Assembly: GCF_014803405.1 (NCBI RefSeq)
Contig: NZ_JACYFG010000002.1
Coordinates: forward strand, 310,001 to 374,000
Direction of reading: 5' to 3'
Length of the DNA: 64,000 bases
DNA from: Pelagicoccus enzymogenes
Lineage (GTDB): Bacteria > Verrucomicrobiota > Verrucomicrobiia > Opitutales > Opitutaceae
The position numbers were made by a program, and so were the translations under genes. Below are positions 38,516-47,233 of this stretch, piece by piece; positions within the stretch are counted from its first letter, which is position 1; the number at the start of each line of letters is the position of its first letter. The notes below the pieces were generated by a model that searched no databases, was not told where the DNA came from, and saw only the letters and a list, made by a program, of their open reading frames with translations.

Positions 38516-39157
38516 ATGGCAGATCTTGGCGATTTGAGAGAAGAATACGGTCACGATTCACTGAGCGAAGACTCGGTTCATCCAAATCCGGTCGAGCAGT
38601 TTCGAATCTGGTTCGATCACGCCGTCGACAAGAAGATCCCCGAGCCCAACGCCATGAGCTTGGCGACTGTAGACGAGACGGGCCAACCTTGGCAGCGAAC
38701 CGTGCTGCTGAAGGCCTATGACGACAAAGGCTTCGTCTTCTACACCAACTACGAAAGCCGCAAAGGCAAGCAACTGGCCCACAACCCCAAGACCTGCGTC
38801 CTTTTTCCTTGGATACAACTGGAGCGTCAGGTGATCGTCACCGGCTCGGTCGAACGCGTCTCCACCAGCGAGTCCCTCAAGTACTTCGCAAGCCGGCCCT
38901 TCGGCAGCCGCCTAGGCGCTTGGGTTTCGCAACAGAGCTCCGTGGTATCCTCCCGCTCCATCTTGCTCGCTAAGTTCGAGGAGATGAAGAACAAGTTCAA
39001 AGACGGCGACGTTCCTCTACCTTCCTTTTGGGGCGGCTACCGCATCGTTCCGGACACCATCGAGTTCTGGCTGGGCGGAAAGTCGAGAATTCACGACCGT
39101 ATCTTCTACCGCAAGGCCAGCGACGGTAGCTGGACCATCGAACGCCTCGCCCCTTGA
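38516..39157 (+). CDS. pdxH: Pyridoxamine 5'-phosphate oxidase
   Basis: The 213-residue flavoenzyme starts at the ATG at 38516 (MADLGDLREEYGHDSLSED); an in-frame TTG 36 bp upstream is less likely. Family landmarks are PNAMSLATVDETGQPWQRTVLLKAYDDKGFVFYTNYESRKGKQL, where FMN and PLP contacts lie, FGSRLGAWVSQQSSV, and the C-terminal WLGGKSRIHDRIFYR. It oxidises pyridoxine or pyridoxamine phosphate to PLP, the cofactor used by MetY and others. It is convergent with the Fpg-like gene. Confidence 0.95.
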   Translation: MADLGDLREEYGHDSLSEDSVHPNPVEQFRIWFDHAVDKKIPEPNAMSLATVDETGQPWQRTVLLKAYDDKGFVFYTNYESRKGKQLAHNPKTCVLFPWIQLERQVIVTGSVERVSTSESLKYFASRPFGSRLGAWVSQQSSVVSSRSILLAKFEEMKNKFKDGDVPLPSFWGGYRIVPDTIEFWLGGKSRIHDRIFYRKASDGSWTIERLAP

Positions 39158-39203
39158 TACCTAGTTGGGTCGGCCGTTCCGCGGGCGACAAAGCGACCTC
39201 CCA

Positions 39204-40004
39204 CTACCGCTGCACCTCGGGCGACCAACAGGTCGTTCGCCCTGCAACCGTCTCCCGCTTGAGCGGCAGTTTCGACTTCGGGCAAATTCCACCATCCTTC
39301 CAGCGGTGCGTGAACAACCAGCTTTTCGGTGGATCGCTGTAGTCCTTGCCGATGATTCGCAGCGATTCGCGACAAACCCAGCGGAGCTCCCGGTAGAGCG
39401 CGTCGCGTTCAGCTTGGCTCAAGCTTCCCAATCGCCGGTCCGGCCTCAAGCGAGCCCGCCACAGGATCTCGTCCGCCATCCAGTTTCCAACGCCGGGAAA
39501 CAATTCCTGCTGCAGCAAGAGCCCTTTGAGCACCGCCTTTTCCCTTCGCTTCAAAACGCTTTCGAAACGCTCGCTCGTGAAAGCGACATCGTGCGGCTCC
39601 GGGGGCAAGGCCTCCCACCAATCAGGCAGCTTGCCACCTTCCGTTTCGTGCAAGGCAAGCTTTCCAAACTGACGCGGATCGCGAAACAACAAGGTTGACG
39701 CTTCGCTTTTCAACGCAAGGTGGTCGTGCTTTCGCTCCTCGTAATCGACATCCATCCGATGCAGCGAGCCCGTCATTCCAAGATGCACCTCCAGGAAGCA
39801 ACTACCCGAAAACGCGAACAGCATGCGCTTTCCATGGGTGTATCCAGAGAGCAATGTCGAAGACGAAAGCTTACCCGCAAGCGCCTCGGAGGCCAAACCT
39901 CTGGCGCAGCGAGTCTTGTCGTGCAACCAAGCCAAGCGGAAGCGCTCGCCTTGGGCCGCTTTCCAATGCGAACTATGGTAATAAACTTCCGCGAGTTCAG
40001 GCAC
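39204..40004 (-). CDS. Fpg/Nei-family DNA glycosylase with degenerate zinc finger
   Basis: The 266-residue protein is read from a GTG at 40004, giving MPELAEVYYH with the catalytic Pro2 and Glu3. It continues with THGKRML (catalytic Lys), HLGMTG, RDPRQFG and GVGNWMADEIL (helix-two-turn-helix). The C-terminal finger keeps the Arg in VAGRTT but only two cysteines (GICPKSK, TTCWSP) where classic Fpg has four. It is therefore a zincless-type finger or a degenerate one. Its GTG overlaps the TAG stop of the upstream M24 peptidase by one base (TAGTG), so translation is coupled. It repairs oxidised bases; Fpg and Nei specificity cannot be separated here. Confidence 0.82.
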   Translation of the reverse strand: MPELAEVYYHSSHWKAAQGERFRLAWLHDKTRCARGLASEALAGKLSSSTLLSGYTHGKRMLFAFSGSCFLEVHLGMTGSLHRMDVDYEERKHDHLALKSEASTLLFRDPRQFGKLALHETEGGKLPDWWEALPPEPHDVAFTSERFESVLKRREKAVLKGLLLQQELFPGVGNWMADEILWRARLRPDRRLGSLSQAERDALYRELRWVCRESLRIIGKDYSDPPKSWLFTHRWKDGGICPKSKLPLKRETVAGRTTCWSPEVQR

Positions 40005-41170
40005 TATTTCAGCTGCCAGCGGTAATGGTACTTGCTCAGCAGCTCGGGACCTTCGTCCCGCACCGCAACCACGTCCTCGATGCGGCAACCGCCAACCCCA
40101 GGATAATAAAGCCCTGGCTCAACCGTCACCACCGCGTTTCGTTTCAGCTTGTTGGATACAATAGAAACGCGAGGCGCTTCATGCACCTCTAGCCCAAGTC
40201 CATGTCCAGTTCCATGGATGAAGCCTTCCGCCCCATTTTCGCTGCGACGGGTTTCGTATCCCAAGCGGGAAAAGGTTTCCACTACGGAACCGTGCACGTC
40301 CTTTCCGTTCACGCCCGTCTTCACTTTTTGAATCGCATCCTGCTGGGCCTTGAAAACCGCGTCCACAATTCCTTTTTGAGCCTCGTTGGCTTTGCCTTTG
40401 AGGAAGGTTCTCGTCATGTCGCCGTGGTATCCAGTTTTGGATACGCGTGGAAATACGTCCACGATAATCAGCTCGTTAGCCCGCAGGGGGCCATGTCCGG
40501 CGCAATGAGGGTCGCAAGCTTGGTCTCCACCCGCCGCGATCGTATCCATGGAGAGCGAACCAGCCTCCAAACACGCGACTTCAATGATTCCACGAAGCCG
40601 TTCGGAGCTAAGGACCTTGCCGCCCAAGTAAAGCTTGCCCTTCTTGATCACGCTCTGGCGAATCGCCTTTTCGGCCGCTCGAATGCCCGTAGCGCTGCAG
40701 CGGTTCCCTTCGCGGATCATGGCGATTTCTTCTTCGCTCTTTTTCTCGCGGCTGGGAAACAAAGTGCCTTCGCACACGTCGAGCTTCACCCCCATCTCCA
40801 CCAAGCGGAATGCCAGCGAGCTTGGGAAGTCGCCCGGCACCTTGAAGCTCTCGATCTCGAACTCTTCCGCCAAAGTCGCCACCAACTCTGCGTATCCCAC
40901 TTTCGCTCGCTGGAACTTTTCCCGCGCCATCTCCAGCCAGAGTTCCAGTTGCAACACCTCGTCGAAACGCGATTCCTTCAAGGCCCGGGCGTACTCCAAC
41001 TGGTTGAGCACCGCATACCAATTGCGGCCTTTCTTGAAGGAGACAAAAGCATCCGGGACCGTGAAGCCCCCCACGTAAAGCTGGTCAGCGCTCTTCTGCG
41101 TATCCGCAAAAAGCAATGGGGAGGCGGGAGCCTTCTTGGCTCGCTTGGCAGTGGCTTTCTTCTTTGGCAT
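40004..41170 (-). CDS. M24 Xaa-Pro aminopeptidase-like metallopeptidase
   Basis: The 388-residue protein starts at the ATG at 41170 (MPKKKATAKRAKK, a lysine-rich lead); an in-frame TTG seven codons upstream is less likely. The M24 metal ligands are two Asp in IIVDVFPRVSKTGYHGDMTRTF, His in FIHGTGHGLG, and Glu in VTVEPGLYYP and CRIEDVVAV. A creatinase-like N-terminal domain precedes them. It should release N-terminal residues next to proline. The stop overlaps the start of the Fpg-like gene by one base, forming an operon of two unrelated functions. Confidence 0.88.
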   Translation of the reverse strand: MPKKKATAKRAKKAPASPLLFADTQKSADQLYVGGFTVPDAFVSFKKGRNWYAVLNQLEYARALKESRFDEVLQLELWLEMAREKFQRAKVGYAELVATLAEEFEIESFKVPGDFPSSLAFRLVEMGVKLDVCEGTLFPSREKKSEEEIAMIREGNRCSATGIRAAEKAIRQSVIKKGKLYLGGKVLSSERLRGIIEVACLEAGSLSMDTIAAGGDQACDPHCAGHGPLRANELIIVDVFPRVSKTGYHGDMTRTFLKGKANEAQKGIVDAVFKAQQDAIQKVKTGVNGKDVHGSVVETFSRLGYETRRSENGAEGFIHGTGHGLGLEVHEAPRVSIVSNKLKRNAVVTVEPGLYYPGVGGCRIEDVVAVRDEGPELLSKYHYRWQLK

Positions 41171-41425
41171 GCGCACATGGAAGGCGGGCAAACTGAAATT
41201 GTAAATGTCCGAGTGCAGACGCGCCCCAAGCTCAACGCAAATAGTACTCAGACAGAAACTCTGACCTGCCAGCGCCAGATTCAGGTAGGAGCTAATCTAG
41301 CAGCCGCCAAAGTTAACGATAGGGACTATTATTCATTTTGCCACATTCCGGAGGGTTTACCCTTGATTAACAATCGAGTTCTGCCGATGGGGCTATCAAC
41401 AAAAGCCGCAACTCGCTCGAGCACC

Positions 41426-42391
41426 ATGAACAGCCTCCAACGAATCGTCAAAGCCTCCGCCCTCGCTTGCGGAATCACCTTATCCATCGCGTCACTGCAC
41501 GCCATCAACGTAAATCTCGACGAAGCCGGCGGCTACAACCTCGTCACATGGGGCGACGCAACCTTGAAGAATTCGGATACCGAAGGACGCGTAGCAGTAG
41601 GCGGAAACGCCACCTTCGGCTCCTACTCTGTGGGCTACTCCAGTACAGCTGGCGATCCTGCGCGAGCCCAGCTGACGGTGGGCGGAAACCTCGACGGCTC
41701 CGGCGGCGGACAGGTGTACAACGGCAGCATCTACGTTGGCGGAAACTACACCAGCCCCGGATACAACCTTCACTCGGCCGCCGGCTCCACCACCCAGTCG
41801 AACCTCGGCAAAGGCAACCTGCCTTTCAACTTCGACGCAGCCCAAGCCGCCCTCCTTACCAAATCCACCGACTGGGGCGCCCTCAGCGCAACCGGCTCCT
41901 CAACGACGCAATGGGGAACCCTGACGCTGGAAGGCAACGAGGACGGGCTGAACATCTTCAATATCGACGCCGCCACCCTCGCCGCAGCTCACACTTTCGA
42001 AATTTTCGTGCCCACCGGAGCAAAAGCCTTGATCAACGTTTCGGGCGCCGTTGCCGAGATGAGCAACATGGGGTTCTTCGGAACCCACACCGCCCCAAAG
42101 ACCCTCTTCAACTTCTTCGAAGCCACTCAACTCGACATGGTGGGCATCGGGGTAACCGGCTCCATCCTCGCCCCTCTAGCCGACCTCACCTTCACGAGCG
42201 GCAACGTCGACGGTCAGGTGATCGTCAACTCCTTCCAAGGCGCCCAATGGGGCAGCGGAGAGATGCACGACGTGATCTTCGAGGGCGACCCCAATTCCCC
42301 AGCGCCCATTCCTGACACTGGATCCACGCTCGCCCTCATAGCGACCGCCCTCGTAGGCATCGTAGCCGTCTCCAGAAAGCTGAAAGGGTAA
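41426..42391 (+). CDS. Choice-of-anchor-A surface protein with VPDSG-CTERM-type sorting signal
   Basis: The 321-residue secreted protein has a signal peptide (MNSLQRIVKASALACGITLSIASLHA). It then shows the choice-of-anchor-A adhesin-like domain: YNLVTWGDATLKNSDTEGR, AVGGNATFG, VGGNLDG and NGSIYVGGNY, with the later GSILAPLADLTF and NVDGQVIV. At the C-terminus, PIPDTGSTLAL begins about residue 294, followed by one hydrophobic helix and RKLKG. This is a variant of the VPDSG-CTERM signal described from Verrucomicrobiota, with Ile for Val and Thr for Ser. It is presumably processed and exported to the cell surface or matrix by an exosortase-like system encoded elsewhere. The frame is open for 400 codons upstream inside the antisense of the peptidase gene, so the ATG at 41426 was chosen from the signal peptide. 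Confidence 0.85.
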   Translation: MNSLQRIVKASALACGITLSIASLHAINVNLDEAGGYNLVTWGDATLKNSDTEGRVAVGGNATFGSYSVGYSSTAGDPARAQLTVGGNLDGSGGGQVYNGSIYVGGNYTSPGYNLHSAAGSTTQSNLGKGNLPFNFDAAQAALLTKSTDWGALSATGSSTTQWGTLTLEGNEDGLNIFNIDAATLAAAHTFEIFVPTGAKALINVSGAVAEMSNMGFFGTHTAPKTLFNFFEATQLDMVGIGVTGSILAPLADLTFTSGNVDGQVIVNSFQGAQWGSGEMHDVIFEGDPNSPAPIPDTGSTLALIATALVGIVAVSRKLKG

Positions 42392-42463
42392 CGCTGATTT
42401 TTGGGTGGAACGTCCGCTCCGCGGCCGTCGGCTCCTTCGATCCTTGCTCCACCCGCTCAGCGC

Positions 42464-43267
42464 CTACTTGGCCTTGTCCGCCACGTAGGCCTCCATCATT
42501 TCTCGGGAAACACGGTGCTTGGCCGCGCAGCGCGGGCAATTGACCTCGATCAATTCCTCGCCGAGGAAAAGGTCCTCTGGGTCGCTCTGGAAAGGAGCCG
42601 ACAAGGCCCCCAGAATCCGCTCCTGGTTGCAACCGCAATGCCAACGCACGAAACGCGTTTCGAGGTCCACCACCTCCTCGGTCTCCTCGATGCGGCGAAT
42701 GTCTTCCAGGGTCACTGATTCGAACCAATTTTCGTCATAGTCCGGGTGAGCGGCCAAGATGGCGAATTCGTCAGGCGCCAATTGGAAAAAGCGAGCCGGA
42801 CGCTGTTCGCTGAACTTGTAGAACTCCTCCACGGCGTGGATCAAGTCGGGGCCGTTGAAACCGACGATCGAGCGATGCGGTTCGCGGTTGCGACGCACGA
42901 CATCCTGGTAGAAAACGTTCTCCTCCGCCTGCTTCACCCCCTCAGTGTAAATACGTCCGGTCACGTCACCCGTACCCGTGTCCCCGGCTAGAAATAGGTT
43001 ATGCAGCGGCTGCTGGAAATTCACCGTCCACGCCAAAATGTCGTTCCTCGGACGTGAAATGCAGTGCAAGCTGAACAACGCGATCGCGCTCTTCAGTCGC
43101 TCATCGAACTCCGGAGTCAACGAAAGGGCATTGTCTTTCTGGTGCAGGTAATAGTCGACGTAGAGCTGGCTGAAGTTGGCCCTCGCGTACAGCAAGTTGC
43201 GACCGCGCACGAAGCGCGACTTGATGGCAAGGAGCTCCGATTCGTCTGAAGGCAGATTATCTGGCAT
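42464..43267 (-). CDS. hslO: Redox-regulated chaperone Hsp33
   Basis: The 267-residue protein has the Hsp33 N-domain (RFVRGRNLLYARA at the start) and an intact zinc-binding redox switch: C211-G-C213 (HCGCNQERIL) and C244-P-R-C247. Oxidation would release zinc and activate holdase activity against aggregation under oxidative stress. The ATG at 43267 was chosen; the 19 residues upstream are not Hsp33-like. It is the first of two minus-strand genes in this stretch and is 84 bp from the TPR-like protein. Confidence 0.9.
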   Translation of the reverse strand: MPDNLPSDESELLAIKSRFVRGRNLLYARANFSQLYVDYYLHQKDNALSLTPEFDERLKSAIALFSLHCISRPRNDILAWTVNFQQPLHNLFLAGDTGTGDVTGRIYTEGVKQAEENVFYQDVVRRNREPHRSIVGFNGPDLIHAVEEFYKFSEQRPARFFQLAPDEFAILAAHPDYDENWFESVTLEDIRRIEETEEVVDLETRFVRWHCGCNQERILGALSAPFQSDPEDLFLGEELIEVNCPRCAAKHRVSREMMEAYVADKAK

Positions 43268-43351
43268 TCCACGGTATTGGGCAATCCACGCGCAGATCTC
43301 AAGCCCCAGAAATCGAATCCTCAAATTCCCGCGAATCGCCTGCTCCCGCCC

Positions 43352-44197
43352 CTACTCGGCCGTTGGCTGGGCCACCTGCTTGCGCAAGCGCTGGGCCGCT
43401 TCCACGAATTCTACAAACCGCTCATGTCGCGGAGCAGAGCGAACCAATTCGTCGTAGGCCAGCAACGCCCGCTCGTACTCTCCGATCTCTTCACCTAGCG
43501 AGGCGATCCGCTCCAGCACTTCGATGCGGATGGACCCAACCGGGATTCCCAAACGATAGGCCTCCACCATGTGCTCGTAGGCGAGCTGCGAATCCAGCTC
43601 GAAACCGAAGTAGGCCTCGCCCATGATGCGGTGCACGTTTTGCCGTAGCTCCGGAATGGAAATGTCCGATACAATCGGCTCCAAATTTTGGATACGCTGC
43701 CAAACGCCATCCCCGCTCCCATCGTCGTCGTAGATGTGCAGCGTCGCGTACTTTACGAACGCCATCTGTCCGAAAAACCGCTGGGGCCAGCGTTCATAAA
43801 GCTTCCAATAAAGCTTCTTCGCTTCCGCAATGTCCTGCTCGTAAGGGTTGGACTGAGTGATGCGAGCGTTGTAGTAGGCGGAAGCCAGGCCAATGGCGTC
43901 GCTGTCGTTGTCCGCGATGATCAAGCGAAAGATCCGCTGGGCCACCTGGTAAGGTTTCTCTCCCTCCTCCACGGGCACCTTTCCGTGCAAGGTATCGAGA
44001 GCCGTGGTGTAGAGCGACAAACGCTTGTTCTCCTTTCCAATGGAACGGAGGCGATTGAACTCGGTCGAGCGATCGCTGTAGACCAGCATGACCTCCTGCT
44101 CCCATATCGGGCGTTCCTCCTCCTGCCCGCCTGCTCCCGTCCCACAGCAAAGAAGGAGAATGCACAAAACGAGACGCGAAGGGGTAAGGGTGTTCAT
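43352..44197 (-). CDS. Secreted hypothetical protein with TPR-like C-terminal half
   Basis: The 281-residue protein starts at the ATG at 44197 with a hydrophobic export signal (MNTLTPSRLVLCILLLCCG). The Cys-Cys near its end is not a classical lipobox. The C-terminal half holds helical repeats such as AYYNARITQSNPYEQDIAEAKKLYWKLYE and EYERALLAYDELVRSAP, which look like tetratricopeptide repeats. No function is known. It lies 155 bp from the divergent lipoprotein gene, and both may belong to one cell-envelope function; this is inference. Confidence 0.6.
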   Translation of the reverse strand: MNTLTPSRLVLCILLLCCGTGAGGQEEERPIWEQEVMLVYSDRSTEFNRLRSIGKENKRLSLYTTALDTLHGKVPVEEGEKPYQVAQRIFRLIIADNDSDAIGLASAYYNARITQSNPYEQDIAEAKKLYWKLYERWPQRFFGQMAFVKYATLHIYDDDGSGDGVWQRIQNLEPIVSDISIPELRQNVHRIMGEAYFGFELDSQLAYEHMVEAYRLGIPVGSIRIEVLERIASLGEEIGEYERALLAYDELVRSAPRHERFVEFVEAAQRLRKQVAQPTAE

Positions 44198-44413
44198 GAT
44201 AAGTCGAGAAGCGTAAGGGGCAAAGCTAGTCAGTATCCTCGGTCCAAATCTGCAAACGCGCAACCCAGGATTCAATTCCTGGTCTCAACTCTTTCTACGA
44301 AGCCAAAAAGCAAGCGGATTCCCTGAATGCTTGCTAAAAGCGAGAGTCTGGGAATACTCAATCCCTACCCCACTGCTTGCTGCCCAACGCAACCTCGACC
44401 CTTCGTCCCACGA

Positions 44414-45118
44414 ATGCTAAGAAAACGCCTCGCTCAGTTCCTTGTCCTCGGTCTCCTTCTCTCCTTCCTCTCAGGTTGCGTCTACCTGAGGCTGCTCCGT
44501 TTCAAAAACCAGCTGCACGACTTCGACAAGCACGTGGTCGTCGAGCTGGACAAGGGCCTATCCCTAAAGTTTCCCGAACCGGTGGTGAGAGACGAGGACT
44601 TCGTCTTCATCACCGAATCCGAACCCAGCAGCATCGTCGAAGTCTCCCAGAGCCCCCGGATAGAAGACTGGGACTGGCGTTTCGAGAAGCAGATGCAAAC
44701 CGAGGACGGCACCCCTTTCAGCATCATTTTCCGCACCCGCTTCCAAGACGGCCTGCTCACCCAAATCGATTTCGACGAAAAGCTGCTGGAGGCGATCCCT
44801 GAAGATTTCATCGTGGAGCTCTTCCGCAGCCTCGGGAAGGCCAAGATCAACAAGCTGCGCAAAAGCGCCACCGCCGCCATGAGCCGGGATACCTTGGACG
44901 GGGTGCCGCTTCCGACCTTGGCAGACATTTCCGTGGTCATGGGTCAGCCCACCGACAAGGACAACAAAGACAAGCGCCGCCTCTGGCACTACGTCTTCAA
45001 CTTCTACAACCCCAAGAACAAGGACTTGTCCGGCCAGTTCGCCATCGTTTTCCAGAGCGATTCCGAAAGCCTCGACCATGAAATTGCCGGTTTCGAACTC
45101 ACCGGCAAAGCCCGCTAA
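44414..45118 (+). CDS. Hypothetical lipoprotein
   Basis: The 234-residue protein begins MLRKRLAQFLVLGLLLSFLSGCVYL, a lipoprotein signal with lipobox LSGC (Cys22). The mature part has no recognised domain; it includes FVFITESEPSSIVEVSQ and a C-terminal WHYVFNFYNPKNKDLSG. It probably sits in the inner or outer membrane. Residues after the Cys (VYLRLL) give no sorting clue. It is convergent with a TPR protein (24-bp gap). Confidence 0.65.
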   Translation: MLRKRLAQFLVLGLLLSFLSGCVYLRLLRFKNQLHDFDKHVVVELDKGLSLKFPEPVVRDEDFVFITESEPSSIVEVSQSPRIEDWDWRFEKQMQTEDGTPFSIIFRTRFQDGLLTQIDFDEKLLEAIPEDFIVELFRSLGKAKINKLRKSATAAMSRDTLDGVPLPTLADISVVMGQPTDKDNKDKRRLWHYVFNFYNPKNKDLSGQFAIVFQSDSESLDHEIAGFELTGKAR

Positions 45119-45142
45119 TGGGTCTCGTTGCAGGCCCGCTGG

Positions 45143-46231
45143 TTACTTGATGCGCAACAACTGGCGGAAGGCGGTGATCGCCCCTTCTACGCCCAAGTCT
45201 CTGGCTAGCGACAGCCCCTTCTGGTATTGAGCCGCCGCCTCCTGGGTGCGATCGAGCGCTTCCAGCATGCGGCCATAGAAAACATAAGCGTCAAGGTAGT
45301 TGGGGTTCTCCTCCAGCAGGGACTTGAAGGTCGTTTCCGCTTCCTCGTACTCGCCGAGCTGGTTGAGAAAATTAGCGAGCGCCAAGAGCGATTCATTGTT
45401 CTTCGGCTCGACTTCCAAAGCGCTGCGGATGCTGCGAACCGCTCGGCTCAAACGCCCTGACTCGGATTCAGCGTATGCATAAAGCTGATACGCATGTACG
45501 AGCACCTTTTTCACGCTTTGCGAATCCGGATGCTCCTCCAGCAAATCCTCCAAGAACCTCACCCCGTCCCGGTGCTCGCCCTGCGAGAGCATAAGATCGC
45601 CTTTCATGAGGTAGACTTCGAGAATCTCCGTGTCCTTGGCTATCAGGTCTTCTACGATTTTTGAGGATTCCTCCCATTTTTTCTGCAAGCGGTAAGCATC
45701 GGCTAGATGGTAGCGATAGGACTCCTTTTCCGGCGAAAGCTGGATGACCTTCTTGAGATTCGAGATCGCCGCGTAAGGCTTGTCGAGGCCGATGTAGGCC
45801 TTGCCAATTTCATAGGTTAGCAATTCCGAATCGGGAAACTTCTCGAGGCCTAGGGCGAGGGCGTTCACTGCATGCTCAGGCCCTCCTACGATCTGCATGA
45901 CCCGCGCGACCTTCACGAAAAGCTCCTCGCTCCCCCCGAACTCCTGAATGGCCTTCTCGAAAACGAGAATCGCCCTTTGGGCGTCTCCACCTTGCAAATA
46001 CAAGTCACCGATTTGATCCAGCTTCTCCAAGCTCGCGCCGTTTTCTTCCACGTCCTTCAGCAAGGCGGCAATCTTGGCGACCAAGGCTTCGCGATCCGAA
46101 GGGTCCGCTGCCGAGGAACGTTCCTGAGCAGCCGCGCTGTCCGGAGAAACCGCCGCATCCTGAGCGGAGCTGGAAAAACTGATGGAAGCGCCGAGAATGG
46201 CGCACAGGGGTAGGAACAAAGATGACTTCAT
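45143..46231 (-). CDS. Secreted tetratricopeptide-repeat protein
   Basis: The 362-residue protein has a signal peptide (MKSSLFLPLCAILGASISFSSSAQ) and about eight tandem TPR-like helix pairs, such as GDAQRAILVFEKAIQEF, PYAAISNLKKVIQLSPEKESYRYHLADAY and GEYEEAETTFKSLLEENPNYLDAYVFYGRM. It is a likely periplasmic scaffold for protein interaction. The partner is unknown. Three TPR-type proteins occur in this window (here, 43.4 kb and 54.3 kb). Confidence 0.8.
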   Translation of the reverse strand: MKSSLFLPLCAILGASISFSSSAQDAAVSPDSAAAQERSSAADPSDREALVAKIAALLKDVEENGASLEKLDQIGDLYLQGGDAQRAILVFEKAIQEFGGSEELFVKVARVMQIVGGPEHAVNALALGLEKFPDSELLTYEIGKAYIGLDKPYAAISNLKKVIQLSPEKESYRYHLADAYRLQKKWEESSKIVEDLIAKDTEILEVYLMKGDLMLSQGEHRDGVRFLEDLLEEHPDSQSVKKVLVHAYQLYAYAESESGRLSRAVRSIRSALEVEPKNNESLLALANFLNQLGEYEEAETTFKSLLEENPNYLDAYVFYGRMLEALDRTQEAAAQYQKGLSLARDLGVEGAITAFRQLLRIK

Positions 46232-46329
46232 TGAAATTCAAGAAAGGTATTGGGGCTAGCTACACTGGCTAATGCAAGCGAGCTTAGGCAAGGTTTTCTG
46301 CGGCGCTTTCTACCAGCCCAGCCTCCAAA

Positions 46330-47172
46330 CTAAAAGCGCCGCACCAAGGTGCTGCAGCTTAGGGCGGCAAACAGGCTGCGCCGCGAAAGCCCTTCGCAAT
46401 AAGAGTACGGAAACAATTCCCATTCATCCCGCAAGCCTCGCCCTAGCAAGTCCCACTGGTATCCAAATCCCGCCTTCCTCGCCCCCTCAAGCGCAAGGGA
46501 GCGAATCTCGCTGTTCGGGCGAAAAAAAACGTAGCGGCCAAGGTAGTCGAAAAACTCCTCGCAAAACCCATGCAGCGTGCTGCCGCGAGAGCGGCGGTAA
46601 TGCGGAAACTTGCCGATTCGCAAGCGACTCCAGGATCTTAGCCAGCGCAACAAGCCATCGCGATCTACCCGATGGGCCCAAGGGACGCCGCAATGCGGTT
46701 CGACCAACGACTCTTTCGAAGGGTAAAAGTGTACACTACTCCCTCCCTGCCGCAGCACCCTAAGCTCTTGGGCGAAAAAAGCCCCTAGGTCCTTCACGTG
46801 CTCGAGCACTTGGTTGGAAATCGCGAGGTCAAAGAAGCTTTCCTCGAAGGGCCAAGGATCACCCGCTGCAGCAAAGCGAACGCGGTCGTCCCAAGCCACC
46901 TCCCTCACAGCACGGGAAAGGCGATCAATCAAGCTCTCCGCAAAACCGGGAATTCCCGCCCGATGGTCGTAGACCTCGAAGCCGTAGATCTGCAGCTCCG
47001 GTAGCGAAGCTGCAGAGCGCGACCAATGCTCAGCTAGGTCGATCATGAGCTGGCCATGGCCACAACCGATGTCCAGGACGCGAATCGGCGGATGCCTGCG
47101 ACTCAAACCCGCCCCGATTCCCTTTAACTCGGCGAGAGCTGCAGAAAGCAAATGGACATGAGCGGACTTCAT
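46330..47172 (-). CDS. Class I SAM-dependent methyltransferase
   Basis: The 280-residue protein starts at the ATG at 47172 (MKSAHVHLLSA). A longer frame would overlap phoU. Motif I is VLDIGCGHGQLM; motif post-I FEVYDH and motif III LAISNQVLEHVKDLGAFF follow, typical of methyltransferase domain 11. The target is unknown; a lipid, quinone or small-molecule acceptor is possible. It lies 61 bp after phoU on the same strand, so it may be the last gene of the pst operon. Confidence 0.78.
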   Translation of the reverse strand: MKSAHVHLLSAALAELKGIGAGLSRRHPPIRVLDIGCGHGQLMIDLAEHWSRSAASLPELQIYGFEVYDHRAGIPGFAESLIDRLSRAVREVAWDDRVRFAAAGDPWPFEESFFDLAISNQVLEHVKDLGAFFAQELRVLRQGGSSVHFYPSKESLVEPHCGVPWAHRVDRDGLLRWLRSWSRLRIGKFPHYRRSRGSTLHGFCEEFFDYLGRYVFFRPNSEIRSLALEGARKAGFGYQWDLLGRGLRDEWELFPYSYCEGLSRRSLFAALSCSTLVRRF

Positions 47173-47233
47173 TCGCCGCTCACAGTGCAGCGAAGCCGCA
47201 GCTGCGGTAAAGCCTGAACTCCGCGGGCTACTG

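Noticed and set aside
40202-41425. N-terminal extension of the choice-of-anchor-A protein by about 400 codons
   Set aside because: The extension is antisense to the M24 peptidase gene, and the real signal peptide begins at the ATG at 41426.
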